From a virus: a stretch of 50,095 nucleotides of DNA. The notes below the pieces were generated by a model. The model saw only the letters and a program-made list of their open reading frames with translations, did not search any database and had not been told where the DNA came from. Shown here piece by piece: positions 33,240-40,288 of this stretch. The translations under genes were made by a program, and so were the position numbers. The DNA lies in the IMG/VR virus record IMGVR_UViG_3300025117_000089, positions 1 through 50,095 of that record; one strand, 5' to 3'. Position 1 is the first letter of the stretch, and the number at the start of each line of letters is the position of its first letter.

Positions 33240-33384
33240 TCTTTATCCGCCTTCGTCGCTTTTTCTCTGCAACCTCTGCTGCGAGGATTGCCTGGTACCT
33301 GGCGAGCGCCTCGCCGCTTAGGATTATTGACTCCTCGCCATCAGTTACGCGAAATCTATCCCCACTAAGCTTCTCAATCTTCAT
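33226..33384 (-). CDS. Small basic protein, 52 aa
   Basis: ATG 33384 overlaps the lipoprotein stop (ATGA). The product MKIEKLSGDRFRVTDGEESI continues to a basic helix with RYQAILAAEVAEKKRRRRIKNEKD. The strand-rich start and lysine/arginine-rich end resemble small nucleic-acid-associated or accessory proteins. Overlaps the next small frame by 14 bp. Function unknown. Confidence 0.55.
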   Translation of the reverse strand: MKIEKLSGDRFRVTDGEESIILSGEALARYQAILAAEVAEKKRRRRIKNEKD

Positions 33385-33995
33385 TCTTTCGCTGGGACTT
33401 CTGCTGCTGGTGCGAGAGCAGAATCACCAGAGAATGTATCCTGCTGATTCTCGACGTTTTCAACTGAGCCGGTACCGTTCGAACTTGACTGAGTAGAATC
33501 CTGCGTATACACAAGGTGCTCGATCTTCGCCTCAGTATCGAACGTCCCAGTAACGGAACTCTGATTATCCGCTGTCAGTTTATTCCCGATACCGCTCAAC
33601 TGATTGTTATCCCCAGTAATGATGAACCCGCCATTGCTGTCGCCGTTGGTGGGAGCCAGACGCCATAGCCGAGCCACATCCACTCCGAGCGTGGCGTAAG
33701 GAAGGAAGGCATGAAGTACGTCGGAAGTCGTCTCAGGTTTGAAAAATGCTTGCTGCCCGAGGTTAGCTGAAAACCCCATTGCCAGACCAACCTGGCAGGC
33801 GGCGTTGTCGTTACATGCGGCCATGCCTTCGGAGAATGCTTTGAACCTGTCGGTGTTCGCGGTGGCGATCATCTGATTAACCTCAGAATGGTTCGACGTT
33901 AGTCCATATCCGGCGCAACCAGGCAAAATCAGGACTGCAGCACACAGCGCCATTATAATAATCGTTGTAGAAAATAACCTCGTTTTTGTTTTCAT
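33381..33995 (-). CDS. Lipoprotein, 204 aa (possible outer-membrane spanin)
   Basis: The N-terminus is a lipoprotein signal: basic start MKTKTRLF, hydrophobic core IIIMALCAAVLI, and a lipobox LPGC at about residues 24-27. The mature part is Asn/Ser/Gln-rich with strands around FIITGDNNQLSGIGNKLT and a C-terminal DALAPAAEVPAKE tail. It sits next to a short membrane-anchored helical protein (33992-34165), so the two may form an i-spanin/o-spanin pair. It is, however, larger than most o-spanins, so the role is uncertain. Confidence 0.6.
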   Translation of the reverse strand: MKTKTRLFSTTIIIMALCAAVLILPGCAGYGLTSNHSEVNQMIATANTDRFKAFSEGMAACNDNAACQVGLAMGFSANLGQQAFFKPETTSDVLHAFLPYATLGVDVARLWRLAPTNGDSNGGFIITGDNNQLSGIGNKLTADNQSSVTGTFDTEAKIEHLVYTQDSTQSSSNGTGSVENVENQQDTFSGDSALAPAAEVPAKE

Positions 33996-34165
33996 TTTAC
34001 CCCCTTTGAATTTGCTTCGTTTGGATACTCTACAGCCATTCGCTCATAGTACGCTTTCGCTTGCAAAATCTCCTGTAACACATCGGCCTCAGTACGGGCC
34101 AGCCACTGTTGCAAACAGACAGCGGAAACAATTAGTAACGTCGCTATACACAGAAATTTTTTCAT
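33992..34165 (-). CDS. Signal-anchored small protein, possible i-spanin, 57 aa
   Basis: ATG 34165 has GAGGG 9 nt upstream and the stop overlaps the lipoprotein start (ATGA). The N-terminus is a basic-hydrophobic anchor (MKKFLCIATLLIVSAVCLQQW), followed by a charged helix (ARTEADVLQEILQAKAYYERMAVEYP). This plan fits an inner-membrane spanin or a periplasmic helical protein. Its coupling to a lipoprotein gene supports the spanin idea, though the helix is short. Confidence 0.6.
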   Translation of the reverse strand: MKKFLCIATLLIVSAVCLQQWLARTEADVLQEILQAKAYYERMAVEYPNEANSKGVK

Positions 34166-34233
34166 GCAACCCTCAGCAATTTTGCTCTTAAAATTTGTTA
34201 GTCAAAATCTCGATAATAGTTTCTAATCGTGCA

Positions 34234-36780
34234 TCATGCGGCATCTTCAACACCCACTGTGTACAGGCTTGTAGGTGTTTTCTTATTTGCCGCATCGACC
34301 GCAAACCAATCTGCCGTGCGAGTCCCTTTGATGATAAATGCGTCGCTTATGTCGCCGTAAAATGCATATACCGATAAACTGTGGGGTGATGACCCAACCG
34401 TGAGATTTCCCGATGCGACGGCGGCAAGTGCCTCTGTTGAGGCGTAGGACGTGGCGCTTAACACCCCGTTTTTATACATTCGTAGCCCACCGTTATCTTT
34501 ATCATATTTCAGATGGATGGCTACTTCTTCGGCGTCGGCCAACACAACATCCGCAAACAATCCGCCAACAACCCCGCCAGTTGTAATAACATAGCCCTGC
34601 ACCGTATTTGTGGCGGTGGCTATCCTGATCATGAACGCCGCCTTACCAGCGACATAATTACTAAATATTGAATACTGAGCCGTGCTTGACTGCTTATTGT
34701 ACTTGAATGCCACGCCAGCGATTAATGCACCCCATCCGGCCATATCAAGCGCAGGAAATGTGATATACTTATTACCCCCGGAAAATCTCTGTGCCTTGCC
34801 AACCAATCCGGGGACTTCAATAATTAGCAACGAGTTTTTAGTGCCTGAATACCCATTCTTTGAGGTATCAATAACTGTATTCTCAACATTGGAATTATCC
34901 ATGTGGCAGACAAACTCATAATCAGTTCCCCACGGAGTTGTGTTCCCTGATTCGACCCCTGATTTCCCGTAATAAATTAACGCTTTGGTGTTATTTTCAG
35001 AAGATAAGATGGGCAGTTTTGCATACAATTCTTCCGGACCTGTCGGAAGAGAAAATATATTGACTATTGTGCTATATGAGGAGAAGGTCGAGTATGTCCC
35101 ATTTAGCCAAAAAACACGCTCCTGGCCATCTACTGGACTGTTTTTTGCCACTATCGGCCTAAATTGCTTTTGGATGGATTTAACGGTTATACAACGACGT
35201 TCCCACGAGACTCCATTATCGTTTGTGGTGTATTTATAAACCTCAAACTGCCCATCAACCACCTTTGACAAATAGACAATATTAGGATCAGACGGATCTA
35301 CAGACACCCCTCCAGAGTAACTCGGTTCACCTGCATATAATGCCCCACCAGCCGCGCAAATTTCATTGTCAGCCCATCCAGCATCGGTCCATCTCGCATA
35401 TCTATATCTATGGTCGGCAGCAGTGACGAAATTTGCATAAACTATGACAGGGTAATTGCTGCTGTCATAAGCAATGCCCCAATTCCATGCCTTGAATCCT
35501 GTGGCTACAGAGTCATATACTTTGTCGCAATCAGTCGGAACCAAGGGCGACCCGGCCAATACTGCAGCCAATGTTTTTACTACAGTGCCATCAGCTTTTT
35601 TAAACTCTCCGTTTTCATATTGGAGGTAGTAGATACTGTTGTTTGCCAGCGCATCAGGATGTCCATCTGTAAAACAGAGGTGAATTTTACTGGTCCCGTC
35701 GTAGGCTACTTTCAGGTATGGCCGCTCTCCAAAAACACTAAACAATGTTTTTGCGGTATCCCACGTAGCCCCTCCATCAGTAGATGTACTGAAGGTTGGC
35801 AGGAAGTCTCCACCCCGCCAGAAAAGAAAAATCTTATTGTTCTCAGCAGAGAGTATGCAGGGATTTGAATATGAGTATCCGTACAATCCGGCGGTGTTTG
35901 TACCTACTGTCAGTTCCGCGTCGAAGGCGGATATATCCTCGGGGTTCGTGGATACCCGGTAGAACATATCTGCCCCATTATGAGCGCAGTAGAAAACAAC
36001 TATTCGGCCATCATCGCGAATTAAAATGCTCGGATTTGCGTGATCATCGACCTGCAACGCAAGTTTTAAAACAAATTCGACTTGGGCATCAGTAGCGTGG
36101 TTATAACTCACAACAACAACATCGCCGTTTGCACGAATAAACCCGGTGTAGGTTTTGCCATTGTAATAAATTGATCGCGGCTCAGAATACCAGCACCAAA
36201 CGCCATCGGTTGTCAAGTTGTCGGTTGACTGAGTAACTATTGGAATTTCTGCACCAAGTACTGTTGTCCCGTCTGCGGCGGTTACAGCGATATCCAGTCC
36301 ATTAGATAAAACTTTTGCGGGAATATCGTTGTCACTGCTCAGATCGACGTATAGTTGGTAATCAGATAAGTCGGCTGGCACTGTTGCGTGATTTACCACT
36401 ACGGCTTTTCTGTGAGCGTATCCGGAAAGCCAGGGGATTGACGGTACAGACAAGGCCCGCCTCGCTTTTGCGAGAGTATCGGCAGATGAGCCAATGGCGT
36501 AAAGAGCATATCCTTTTGCGGCGCTCCCAACCAATGTGCTGATGTTGAGCCAGGGACTCGCTGCAATTCTCGCCAGGATATCGGCATTCTCACGTACCGA
36601 AACAGGCTGACCATCACCATCCAGGACATAGACAATGCTCCACAGATTAGGGTCTATGAGCGGTGCATCGCTGATTGATAAGCCGATAACATCAGTCAAA
36701 CCAGTTGAGGTCTTCCAGAGACCGACAAGCCCCTGCCGAGGCAGCCCGCTGCGCAGCATCCTGCGCTTAACGTACTTCAT
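34234..36780 (-). CDS. Tail fibre / receptor-binding protein, 848 aa
   Basis: The N-terminal 115 residues (HGLVGLWKTSTGLTDVIGLS-like start, DADGQPVSVRENADILARIA) are probably virion-attachment. Residues 118-170 (SGYAHRKAVVVNHATVPADL, DIPAKVLSNGLDIAVTAADG) match a DUF2341-type beta domain. A region of sialidase/BNR-like repeats with Asp-box-like patterns follows (STDGGATWDTAK, DNGVSWERRC), to about residue 560. The last 220 residues resemble a LamG/concanavalin domain (ALIYYGKSG, LAEEVAIHLKYDKDNGGLRMYKNG). The DNA is AT-richer than neighbouring genes, typical of exchanged receptor-binding modules. AGGAGACTAGGGG precedes the ATG. Confidence 0.8.
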   Translation of the reverse strand: MKYVKRRMLRSGLPRQGLVGLWKTSTGLTDVIGLSISDAPLIDPNLWSIVYVLDGDGQPVSVRENADILARIAASPWLNISTLVGSAAKGYALYAIGSSADTLAKARRALSVPSIPWLSGYAHRKAVVVNHATVPADLSDYQLYVDLSSDNDIPAKVLSNGLDIAVTAADGTTVLGAEIPIVTQSTDNLTTDGVWCWYSEPRSIYYNGKTYTGFIRANGDVVVVSYNHATDAQVEFVLKLALQVDDHANPSILIRDDGRIVVFYCAHNGADMFYRVSTNPEDISAFDAELTVGTNTAGLYGYSYSNPCILSAENNKIFLFWRGGDFLPTFSTSTDGGATWDTAKTLFSVFGERPYLKVAYDGTSKIHLCFTDGHPDALANNSIYYLQYENGEFKKADGTVVKTLAAVLAGSPLVPTDCDKVYDSVATGFKAWNWGIAYDSSNYPVIVYANFVTAADHRYRYARWTDAGWADNEICAAGGALYAGEPSYSGGVSVDPSDPNIVYLSKVVDGQFEVYKYTTNDNGVSWERRCITVKSIQKQFRPIVAKNSPVDGQERVFWLNGTYSTFSSYSTIVNIFSLPTGPEELYAKLPILSSENNTKALIYYGKSGVESGNTTPWGTDYEFVCHMDNSNVENTVIDTSKNGYSGTKNSLLIIEVPGLVGKAQRFSGGNKYITFPALDMAGWGALIAGVAFKYNKQSSTAQYSIFSNYVAGKAAFMIRIATATNTVQGYVITTGGVVGGLFADVVLADAEEVAIHLKYDKDNGGLRMYKNGVLSATSYASTEALAAVASGNLTVGSSPHSLSVYAFYGDISDAFIIKGTRTADWFAVDAANKKTPTSLYTVGVEDAA

Positions 36781-36783
36781 CCC

Positions 36784-37164
36784 CTAGTCTCCTGAGACTA
36801 CCAGGCAGATGATCTTCGCCTTGGCGGAGTTGGTAGTGTTGTTTGAACAAGCGAGCTTGTACCCTCCGACAAAGGGGACCGCAGGATCAATTTCGATCCT
36901 GTCTGAGGCGGTTATCGCAGCCGCTAGGCTGAGGCTGACGCCGTCGATTGATTGAAAGTCGACAATGAGAGAGTCGAACGGGGTGACTGCGTCGGCGACG
37001 ACTTCTATGCCTACCAAGAAACCTGTTTCGTTCTCGACAGTCTCTGTCGGGATGGTAGCTGCTGCAGCATCTGCCGTAAATTCACTTACCAAGCCGATCG
37101 GCTCTGTGTACTCGCCGTCGAACTGTCCTCTTCGATACTCCAAGTCTGCCCACGATCCAGCCAT
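36784..37164 (-). CDS. Small structural protein upstream of tail fibre, 126 aa
   Basis: ATG 37164 has AAGGAGCTGGT. The protein begins MAGSWADLEYRRGQFDGEYTE and has VDFQSIDGVSLSLAAAI and EIDPAVPFVGGYKLACSNNT segments, a beta-sandwich look common to phage structural or fibre-associated proteins. It is the first gene behind the promoter at 37213-37242, together with the tail fibre. It may be an adaptor or chaperone for the fibre (inference). Confidence 0.7.
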   Translation of the reverse strand: MAGSWADLEYRRGQFDGEYTEPIGLVSEFTADAAAATIPTETVENETGFLVGIEVVADAVTPFDSLIVDFQSIDGVSLSLAAAITASDRIEIDPAVPFVGGYKLACSNNTTNSAKAKIICLVVSGD

Positions 37165-37212
37165 ACCAGCTCCTTATGCTGCGCTCCTCTCGGAGCCTGA
37201 TTAGTTATGTTG

Positions 37213-37242
37213 AGTGTAACACTAAGTTACGTCAGATGTCAA
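37213..37242 (-). promoter_or_regulatory. Promoter with GTAAC-N5-GTTAC operator, tail-fibre operon
   Basis: On the minus strand TTGACA (37237-37242), an 18-bp spacer and TACACT (37213-37218). The spacer and -10 carry GTAAC-TTAGT-GTTAC (37216-37230), a perfect inverted repeat with 5-nt spacing. The transcript would begin near 37206 with a leader of about 40 nt that includes AAGGAG. The architecture matches promoters at 38660 and 39743. Confidence 0.75.
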
Positions 37243-37247
37243 TCTAA

Positions 37248-37421
37248 TTAACAATCCTGCCATCGATACTCATCGGCATGGTCGTTCCACACCAACCTTT
37301 GTCTGTGCCCGCACTTCCTACAAGTCCGGTATGCGATACACTTCTCTGTTACTATCCACCCCATCTTGTGGTCACACCACCACTGGACGAACTTCTTCCA
37401 CGGAGATTTAATACAAAACAT
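37248..37421 (-). CDS. Zinc-ribbon small protein, 57 aa
   Basis: ATG 37421 lies just inside the upstream gene's end; an upstream extension to 37451 is less likely. The motif CRKCGHRQRL with a preceding CDH and ending cysteine suggests a zinc ribbon, as in many small phage proteins. Trp/Tyr-rich. Its stop is 6 bp from the -35 box of the fibre promoter. Function unknown. Confidence 0.65.
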   Translation of the reverse strand: MFCIKSPWKKFVQWWCDHKMGWIVTEKCIAYRTCRKCGHRQRLVWNDHADEYRWQDC

Positions 37422-37770
37422 CCTGATACCCCATGCAGTGCCTCTGCTCATGCTTGATTATAAAGTCGGCGTCGAACGCCGCGTAGATATGACACTTATC
37501 TACCTTGCCGGTAGTAAAATCTGCATGGACGTCGGCGCAGCCCAGAGCGAAGCCGGCGGAGCCTATCAAGTTCAAGGCCATCAGGCCGTACTGCTCGTGC
37601 TCCATTAGGAGGCGGTTACAGTTGAGCGAGGAAGTCAGTTGGCCGTTGGTGAGGCTATAATCCTCAATCTCTTCGAGCCTGCTCGGCTCCTTGAGTCCTT
37701 CGAAGAGGGTATTGCCAGGCATCAGGGCGCAGGAGGGGAGGAGCAGAAAGAAAAGGAGGAAGTATCTCAA
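37408..37770 (-). CDS. Lipoprotein with HExxH motif, 120 aa
   Basis: I place the start at TTG 37770, which overlaps the previous gene's TGA (TTGA); a longer frame to 37869 lies inside that gene. The start gives MRYFLLFFLLLPSC, a lipoprotein signal with a LPSC lipobox. The C-terminal part has KHEQRHCMGYQDVLY, containing HExxH plus a Cys-Gly-Tyr-Asp end, which suggests a zinc metallopeptidase-like site. It may act in the periplasm on the cell wall or a surface protein. The start codon choice is the weak point. Confidence 0.55.
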   Translation of the reverse strand: MRYFLLFFLLLPSCALMPGNTLFEGLKEPSRLEEIEDYSLTNGQLTSSLNCNRLLMEHEQYGLMALNLIGSAGFALGCADVHADFTTGKVDKCHIYAAFDADFIIKHEQRHCMGYQDVLY

Positions 37771-38123
37771 GGGAACACCGCCCAGGTTAAGTCTTGGTCG
37801 GGGGGATAGATAAGGCAGGTCGAAGGTTCGACATACCACACTTGTAGTGTATCTGAAAGAAACACGCAAATATCGTGCTCGCCGATGCTGGCCCAGCCGA
37901 AAGCGAAGCCTAGTCCGGAGAAGTGTGCCGTGAGGCGAAGGGCTCGGTTATCGCAGTCTGCGGCTTCGGGTCGGTACGGCTTGACCTCGACGTTCTCCAT
38001 GTGGTCTCGTACTTGGACTACGCTAGGGAGAATGTAGTGCCTGTCGGGAAGCCTTAGCTTCTGCGGTGGGATGTTTGTCGTCTGAATGAGTAACGCTCTG
38101 ATATTTTCCCTTGGCTCTTTCAT
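37767..38123 (-). CDS. Lectin/transglutaminase-like phage protein, 118 aa
   Basis: The pattern CDNRALRLTAHFSGLGFAFGW, GEHDICVFLSDTLQVW and YVEPSTCLIYPP matches a phage family sometimes called lectin-like or agglutinin-C-terminal (papain-like), with conserved Cys-Asp, His-Asp and Glu-Pro. If a cysteine protease or transglutaminase fold, the Cys and His would be catalytic. Context, near terminase-type and tail genes, does not decide the function. Weak ribosome site before ATG 38123. Confidence 0.5.
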   Translation of the reverse strand: MKEPRENIRALLIQTTNIPPQKLRLPDRHYILPSVVQVRDHMENVEVKPYRPEAADCDNRALRLTAHFSGLGFAFGWASIGEHDICVFLSDTLQVWYVEPSTCLIYPPDQDLTWAVFP

Positions 38124-38128
38124 TTCTT

Positions 38129-38653
38129 TTAGAAATTGATAGAAATATTAATCTGTTGTGCGTTCTGCACATCCCCCTCCTTACCGTCCTTCGGCGCAAG
38201 CGCCCCCCAAGTCACAGCCTGCTTAATACCGTCAAGACGGGTACTTGCCGGGGTTGCCGGGGAATAAACGAGCTGGTCCAGCACTTCAAGGTAGCTCTCC
38301 GCTTGGACGCGGGCCTTGTGCTTAAAACTCAGCCCGTTCTCCCGGACTTCTCGCATGGTGAGGGCAAGGTCCCTTCGGAACGAGGGGGTTCTCATCAGAG
38401 AACTGTAGTCGTCCTCGGAGAGGGAATATCTTTCTAAGATTGGGGTAGTGTCCTCGATCGCTAGGGCGAGGTCGAGGATGAGCCTCGGGTCCCAGGGGTT
38501 GACGTTTGGCGCCTGCTCGGCGGGGGACCATTGAGGGTTGCCCTTCCTGAACTTCTCCGGAACGGAGATAGGGAGGTGCTCCGCTGCCTCCGGCAGCGAG
38601 TCAAACTCCAGGTCTGAGAAAAAATCCTCGTTGAGTAATGTCAGGGTCTCCAT
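38129..38653 (-). CDS. Candidate terminase small subunit, 174 aa
   Basis: I take the start at ATG 38653, since the promoter -10 box (38660-38665) lies over the upstream in-frame ATG at 38671. The protein has a helical N-terminus, a QAPNVNPWDPRLILDLALAIED segment, a helix-turn-helix-like SLSEDDYSSLMRTPSFRRDL, and LDQLVYSPATPASTRLDGIKQAVTWG near the C-terminus. This order resembles small-terminase or DNA-binding proteins of T7-like phages. The identification is tentative. The message may be leaderless, as the ATG is about where transcription would start. Confidence 0.5.
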   Translation of the reverse strand: METLTLLNEDFFSDLEFDSLPEAAEHLPISVPEKFRKGNPQWSPAEQAPNVNPWDPRLILDLALAIEDTTPILERYSLSEDDYSSLMRTPSFRRDLALTMREVRENGLSFKHKARVQAESYLEVLDQLVYSPATPASTRLDGIKQAVTWGALAPKDGKEGDVQNAQQINISINF

Positions 38654-38659
38654 GATAGG

Positions 38660-38688
38660 AGTGTAACTCATTGTTACTTTTGTGTCAA
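38660..38688 (-). promoter_or_regulatory. Promoter with GTAAC-N5-GTTAC operator
   Basis: On the minus strand TTGACA (38683-38688), a 17-bp spacer and TACACT (38660-38665). GTAAC-AATGA-GTTAC fills the spacer and the start of the -10 (38663-38677), the same element as at 37216-37230 and 39754-39768. The predicted start point, near 38653, coincides with the ATG of the 174-aa gene. Confidence 0.7.
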
Positions 38689-38972
38689 GTCTCCTTCCTC
38701 ATCTTCTCCAGTTTCTCTTTCACCCTTCGTTTCGCCCACCCAGGGATCTTCTGCGCACCTGCCTTCTCTAGTTCTCTCTCCGCCATTTTCTCCACCAGGA
38801 CTGAAAGTCCGGCGGGCAGTTGCTCCTTTATCTTGTCTGATATTGCTTTCACCACTGCGTCATGAATTATACGCAGCAAGTTGAACGATGCGTGTCCGCT
38901 TCCGTCTACGCGAATTAGATCGTTAAGCTTGCCTTGAATAAGGTTGTCCGGTATATCTATTTCGAATTTCAT
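38685..38972 (-). CDS. Helical protein, 95 aa
   Basis: The start is ATG 38972, which overlaps the GGQ protein's stop (ATGA) and follows GGGAGGAACT; an upstream extension lies in that gene. The product (MKFEIDIPDNLIQGKLNDLI to EKLEKMRKET) is charged and helical, with LLRIIHDAVVKAISDKIKEQLP and EKAGAQKIPGWAKRRVKEKL. No family recognised. Its end overlaps the promoter for the downstream gene. Confidence 0.65.
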   Translation of the reverse strand: MKFEIDIPDNLIQGKLNDLIRVDGSGHASFNLLRIIHDAVVKAISDKIKEQLPAGLSVLVEKMAERELEKAGAQKIPGWAKRRVKEKLEKMRKET

Positions 38973-39319
38973 AGTTCCTCCCATCTCCCGCTTTCGTCTT
39001 TCCCTTCGACCTTCAAGTTTTCCGGCGCCATCGTCTTCTCCACCCGCTGCGCGGTCGTCTCGCCAGAGATGCACTCCAAGATTCGCTGCGACTGCCAGAT
39101 CTTAAACTTCGGGTGCTCCAGTAGTGAGCGAAATGCCTCTTGGATATTTGCCGGCCTCTCCCGGTTCGATTGTCCTGTGGCGAAGGCTCCGGAGTCTCGG
39201 TGCCTTATGCGGACACAGTTCTGGTGTTTGTTCCGGTACTGCCCTCCGGCGCCGGTTCCGCTGAAGAAATCTATTTCGAGGTCTTTCTTCGTCACCGAGA
39301 AAAGTAGTTCTTTTGTCAT
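38969..39319 (-). CDS. Release-factor-like GGQ protein (ArfB/peptidyl-tRNA hydrolase type), 116 aa
   Basis: It has the catalytic GGQ motif of class I release factors: SGTGAGGQYRNKHQNCVRIRH (residues 20-40), with GGQ at 25-27, followed by DSGAFATGQSNRERPANIQEAF, the arrangement found in RF domain 3 and ArfB. The N-terminus is short. At 116 residues it lacks the codon-recognition domain, so it should hydrolyse peptidyl-tRNA without stop-codon reading, as ArfB does. It could rescue stalled ribosomes or attack host translation (inference). It is the first gene of the late operon behind the promoter at 39345-39373. A strong AAGGAGGGGAG lies before ATG 39319. Confidence 0.85.
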   Translation of the reverse strand: MTKELLFSVTKKDLEIDFFSGTGAGGQYRNKHQNCVRIRHRDSGAFATGQSNRERPANIQEAFRSLLEHPKFKIWQSQRILECISGETTAQRVEKTMAPENLKVEGKDESGRWEEL

Positions 39320-39344
39320 CTCCCCTCCTTAGAATTTTCACTTA

Positions 39345-39373
39345 TTATATCAATATGTGTCTTGATTGTCAAG
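39345..39373 (-). promoter_or_regulatory. Consensus sigma70-type promoter for the late leftward operon
   Basis: On the minus strand TTGACA (39368-39373), a 17-bp spacer and TATAAT (39345-39350): both boxes match the consensus exactly. The start point should be near 39338, about 19 nt before the ATG of the GGQ gene, with AAGGAGGGG between. The inverted repeat TCTTGA-ttg-TCAAGA (39361-39375) overlaps the -35 and may be an operator. Unlike the other late promoters it lacks GTAAC-N5-GTTAC. Confidence 0.85.
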
Positions 39374-39375
39374 AA
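39361..39375. promoter_or_regulatory. Inverted repeat (candidate operator) over the -35 of the late promoter
   Basis: TCTTGA-TTG-TCAAGA is a perfect 6-bp inverted repeat with 3-nt spacing, covering the TTGACA box. The sequence TTGTCAAGA is shared with the scaffold promoter at about 25700-25708, where it belongs to another inverted repeat. A repressor that bound here could silence late genes early in infection. Part of the match simply follows from having a TTGACA box, so the operator call is tentative. Confidence 0.45.
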
Positions 39376-39742
39376 TTTAGGCAGGCAAGAAATTTTGAAA
39401 ATTTTTACGCTGAGTTACTCCATTGTCAGGATTTTGGATTTCTGGGGGTTTCAGTAATTTAGCAGCATGATAAGGGGCGCACGCCACCGCCCTGCATCCC
39501 CCCATACCCCTCCCACCATATCACAACGATACCCCGCCCCTATGATCCCAGACACCGCCGACCTAAGCAATCGCAGCTCATTCCGTGCGTATGTCACATT
39601 TAGATTGCCCTATGTAAGCCGATCAACACCATGTCAATGCGTTAGCACGCACTAATAAACCATGCGATACAAGGCAATCTCGCAACAATCGGTAATTGTG
39701 AATCTTTATGTTATTACATGTTAATTGAGTGTCGTTTTTTAT
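39376..39742. other. Divergent intergenic region, about 370 bp, no clear gene
   Basis: Between the leftward and rightward promoters lies a stretch without a convincing gene. It is C-rich on the plus strand around 39490-39545 (repeated CCCC and CATCCCCCCATACCCC), then AT-rich toward 39740. A 62-codon frame (39467-39655) lacks a ribosome site and has an odd Pro/Thr/Arg content. I see no tRNA or repeat here. It probably holds regulatory sequence. Confidence 0.5.
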
Positions 39743-39771
39743 TTGACAATTGGGTAACAGAGTGTTACCTT
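39743..39771 (+). promoter_or_regulatory. Rightward promoter with GTAAC-N5-GTTAC operator
   Basis: TTGACA (39743-39748) is followed by 17 bp and TACCTT (39766-39771). The element GGTAACA-gag-TGTTACC (39753-39769) is a perfect inverted repeat lying between the boxes and overlapping the -10, in the same relative place as at 37213-37242 and 38660-38688. It would drive the small early genes from 39821. Transcription starting near 39779 leaves a leader of about 40 nt. Confidence 0.7.
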
Positions 39772-39820
39772 ATCTATATAGGTGAGTAAGTTAATCAATC
39801 GCTTAAATAGGAGAAACACG

Positions 39821-40018
39821 ATGCTGATCAAACTAGAGACCTTGTATCGCAGTATGGTGGCTGCGTCGGCAGATGCAGCCACCCCCGAAAAGTATCGCCT
39901 TACCGCTGCCCGAGGAGCCCGCCGATTGAAGCGCGACCTGGATGCGGTCTACACAAGATATGCAAAACTGCATATCTTTGAGGCCCACATAGCGCTTAAA
40001 TACGGGATAACCGAATAA
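39821..40018 (+). CDS. Small basic helical protein, 65 aa
   Basis: The start is ATG 39821, with AGGAGA 6 nt upstream; an upstream GTG at 39782 lies near the transcription start. The product is helical and basic (LIKLETLYRSMVAASADAA, RLTAARGARRLKRDLDAVYTRY) and begins the early block. No family recognised; small early proteins of this kind often act on host functions. Confidence 0.7.
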   Translation: MLIKLETLYRSMVAASADAATPEKYRLTAARGARRLKRDLDAVYTRYAKLHIFEAHIALKYGITE

Positions 40019-40039
40019 CAATCAGAGTGAGGTGAAACC

Positions 40040-40288
40040 ATGAAGACCATCGAAACATCCGAGTATCTACTACCCGAGTTTTGGGCAAGCCCACTAATCA
40101 ACGCCGACTTCTCTGGGATGTCGGACGAAGACGACAACGCGCTCAATGGCTGGCTTGCCGCAAATGATCCAGGTTATTGCGTAGGATGCAGCGAAGAAAG
40201 CGAGTTTACCGCCTGGCATGATGCCCGTGCTTATGTCCTGGCTTGCGAGTGTTTAACCTTTGCGTTTCATAAAGAGGTGACCAAATGA
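40040..40288 (+). CDS. DUF6926-like protein, 82 aa
   Basis: The phrases LLPEFWASPLINADFSGMSD and EESEFTAWHDARAYVLACEC match a small conserved family of phage and plasmid proteins (DUF6926 in my recollection) with LPEFWA and WHD blocks. Function is unknown. A GAGGTGAAACC site precedes the ATG, and the end overlaps the next gene by ATGA. Such proteins commonly occur in early accessory clusters. Confidence 0.65.
   Translation: MKTIETSEYLLPEFWASPLINADFSGMSDEDDNALNGWLAANDPGYCVGCSEESEFTAWHDARAYVLACECLTFAFHKEVTK

Noticed and set aside
34188-34244. 18-codon minus-strand frame after the tail-fibre gene
   Set aside because: It has a possible ribosome site but is too short, and overlaps the tail-fibre end. 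No independent support.
39467-39655. 62-codon frame in the divergent intergenic region
   Set aside because: No ribosome site, unusual Pro/Arg/Ser-rich content from a C-rich tract, and no overlap coupling as in the real genes around it.
39345-39771. Lambda-like lysogeny switch at the divergent promoters
   Set aside because: Divergent promoters with operators are present, but no repressor gene lies between them and no integrase is seen, so a genetic switch for lysogeny is not supported.
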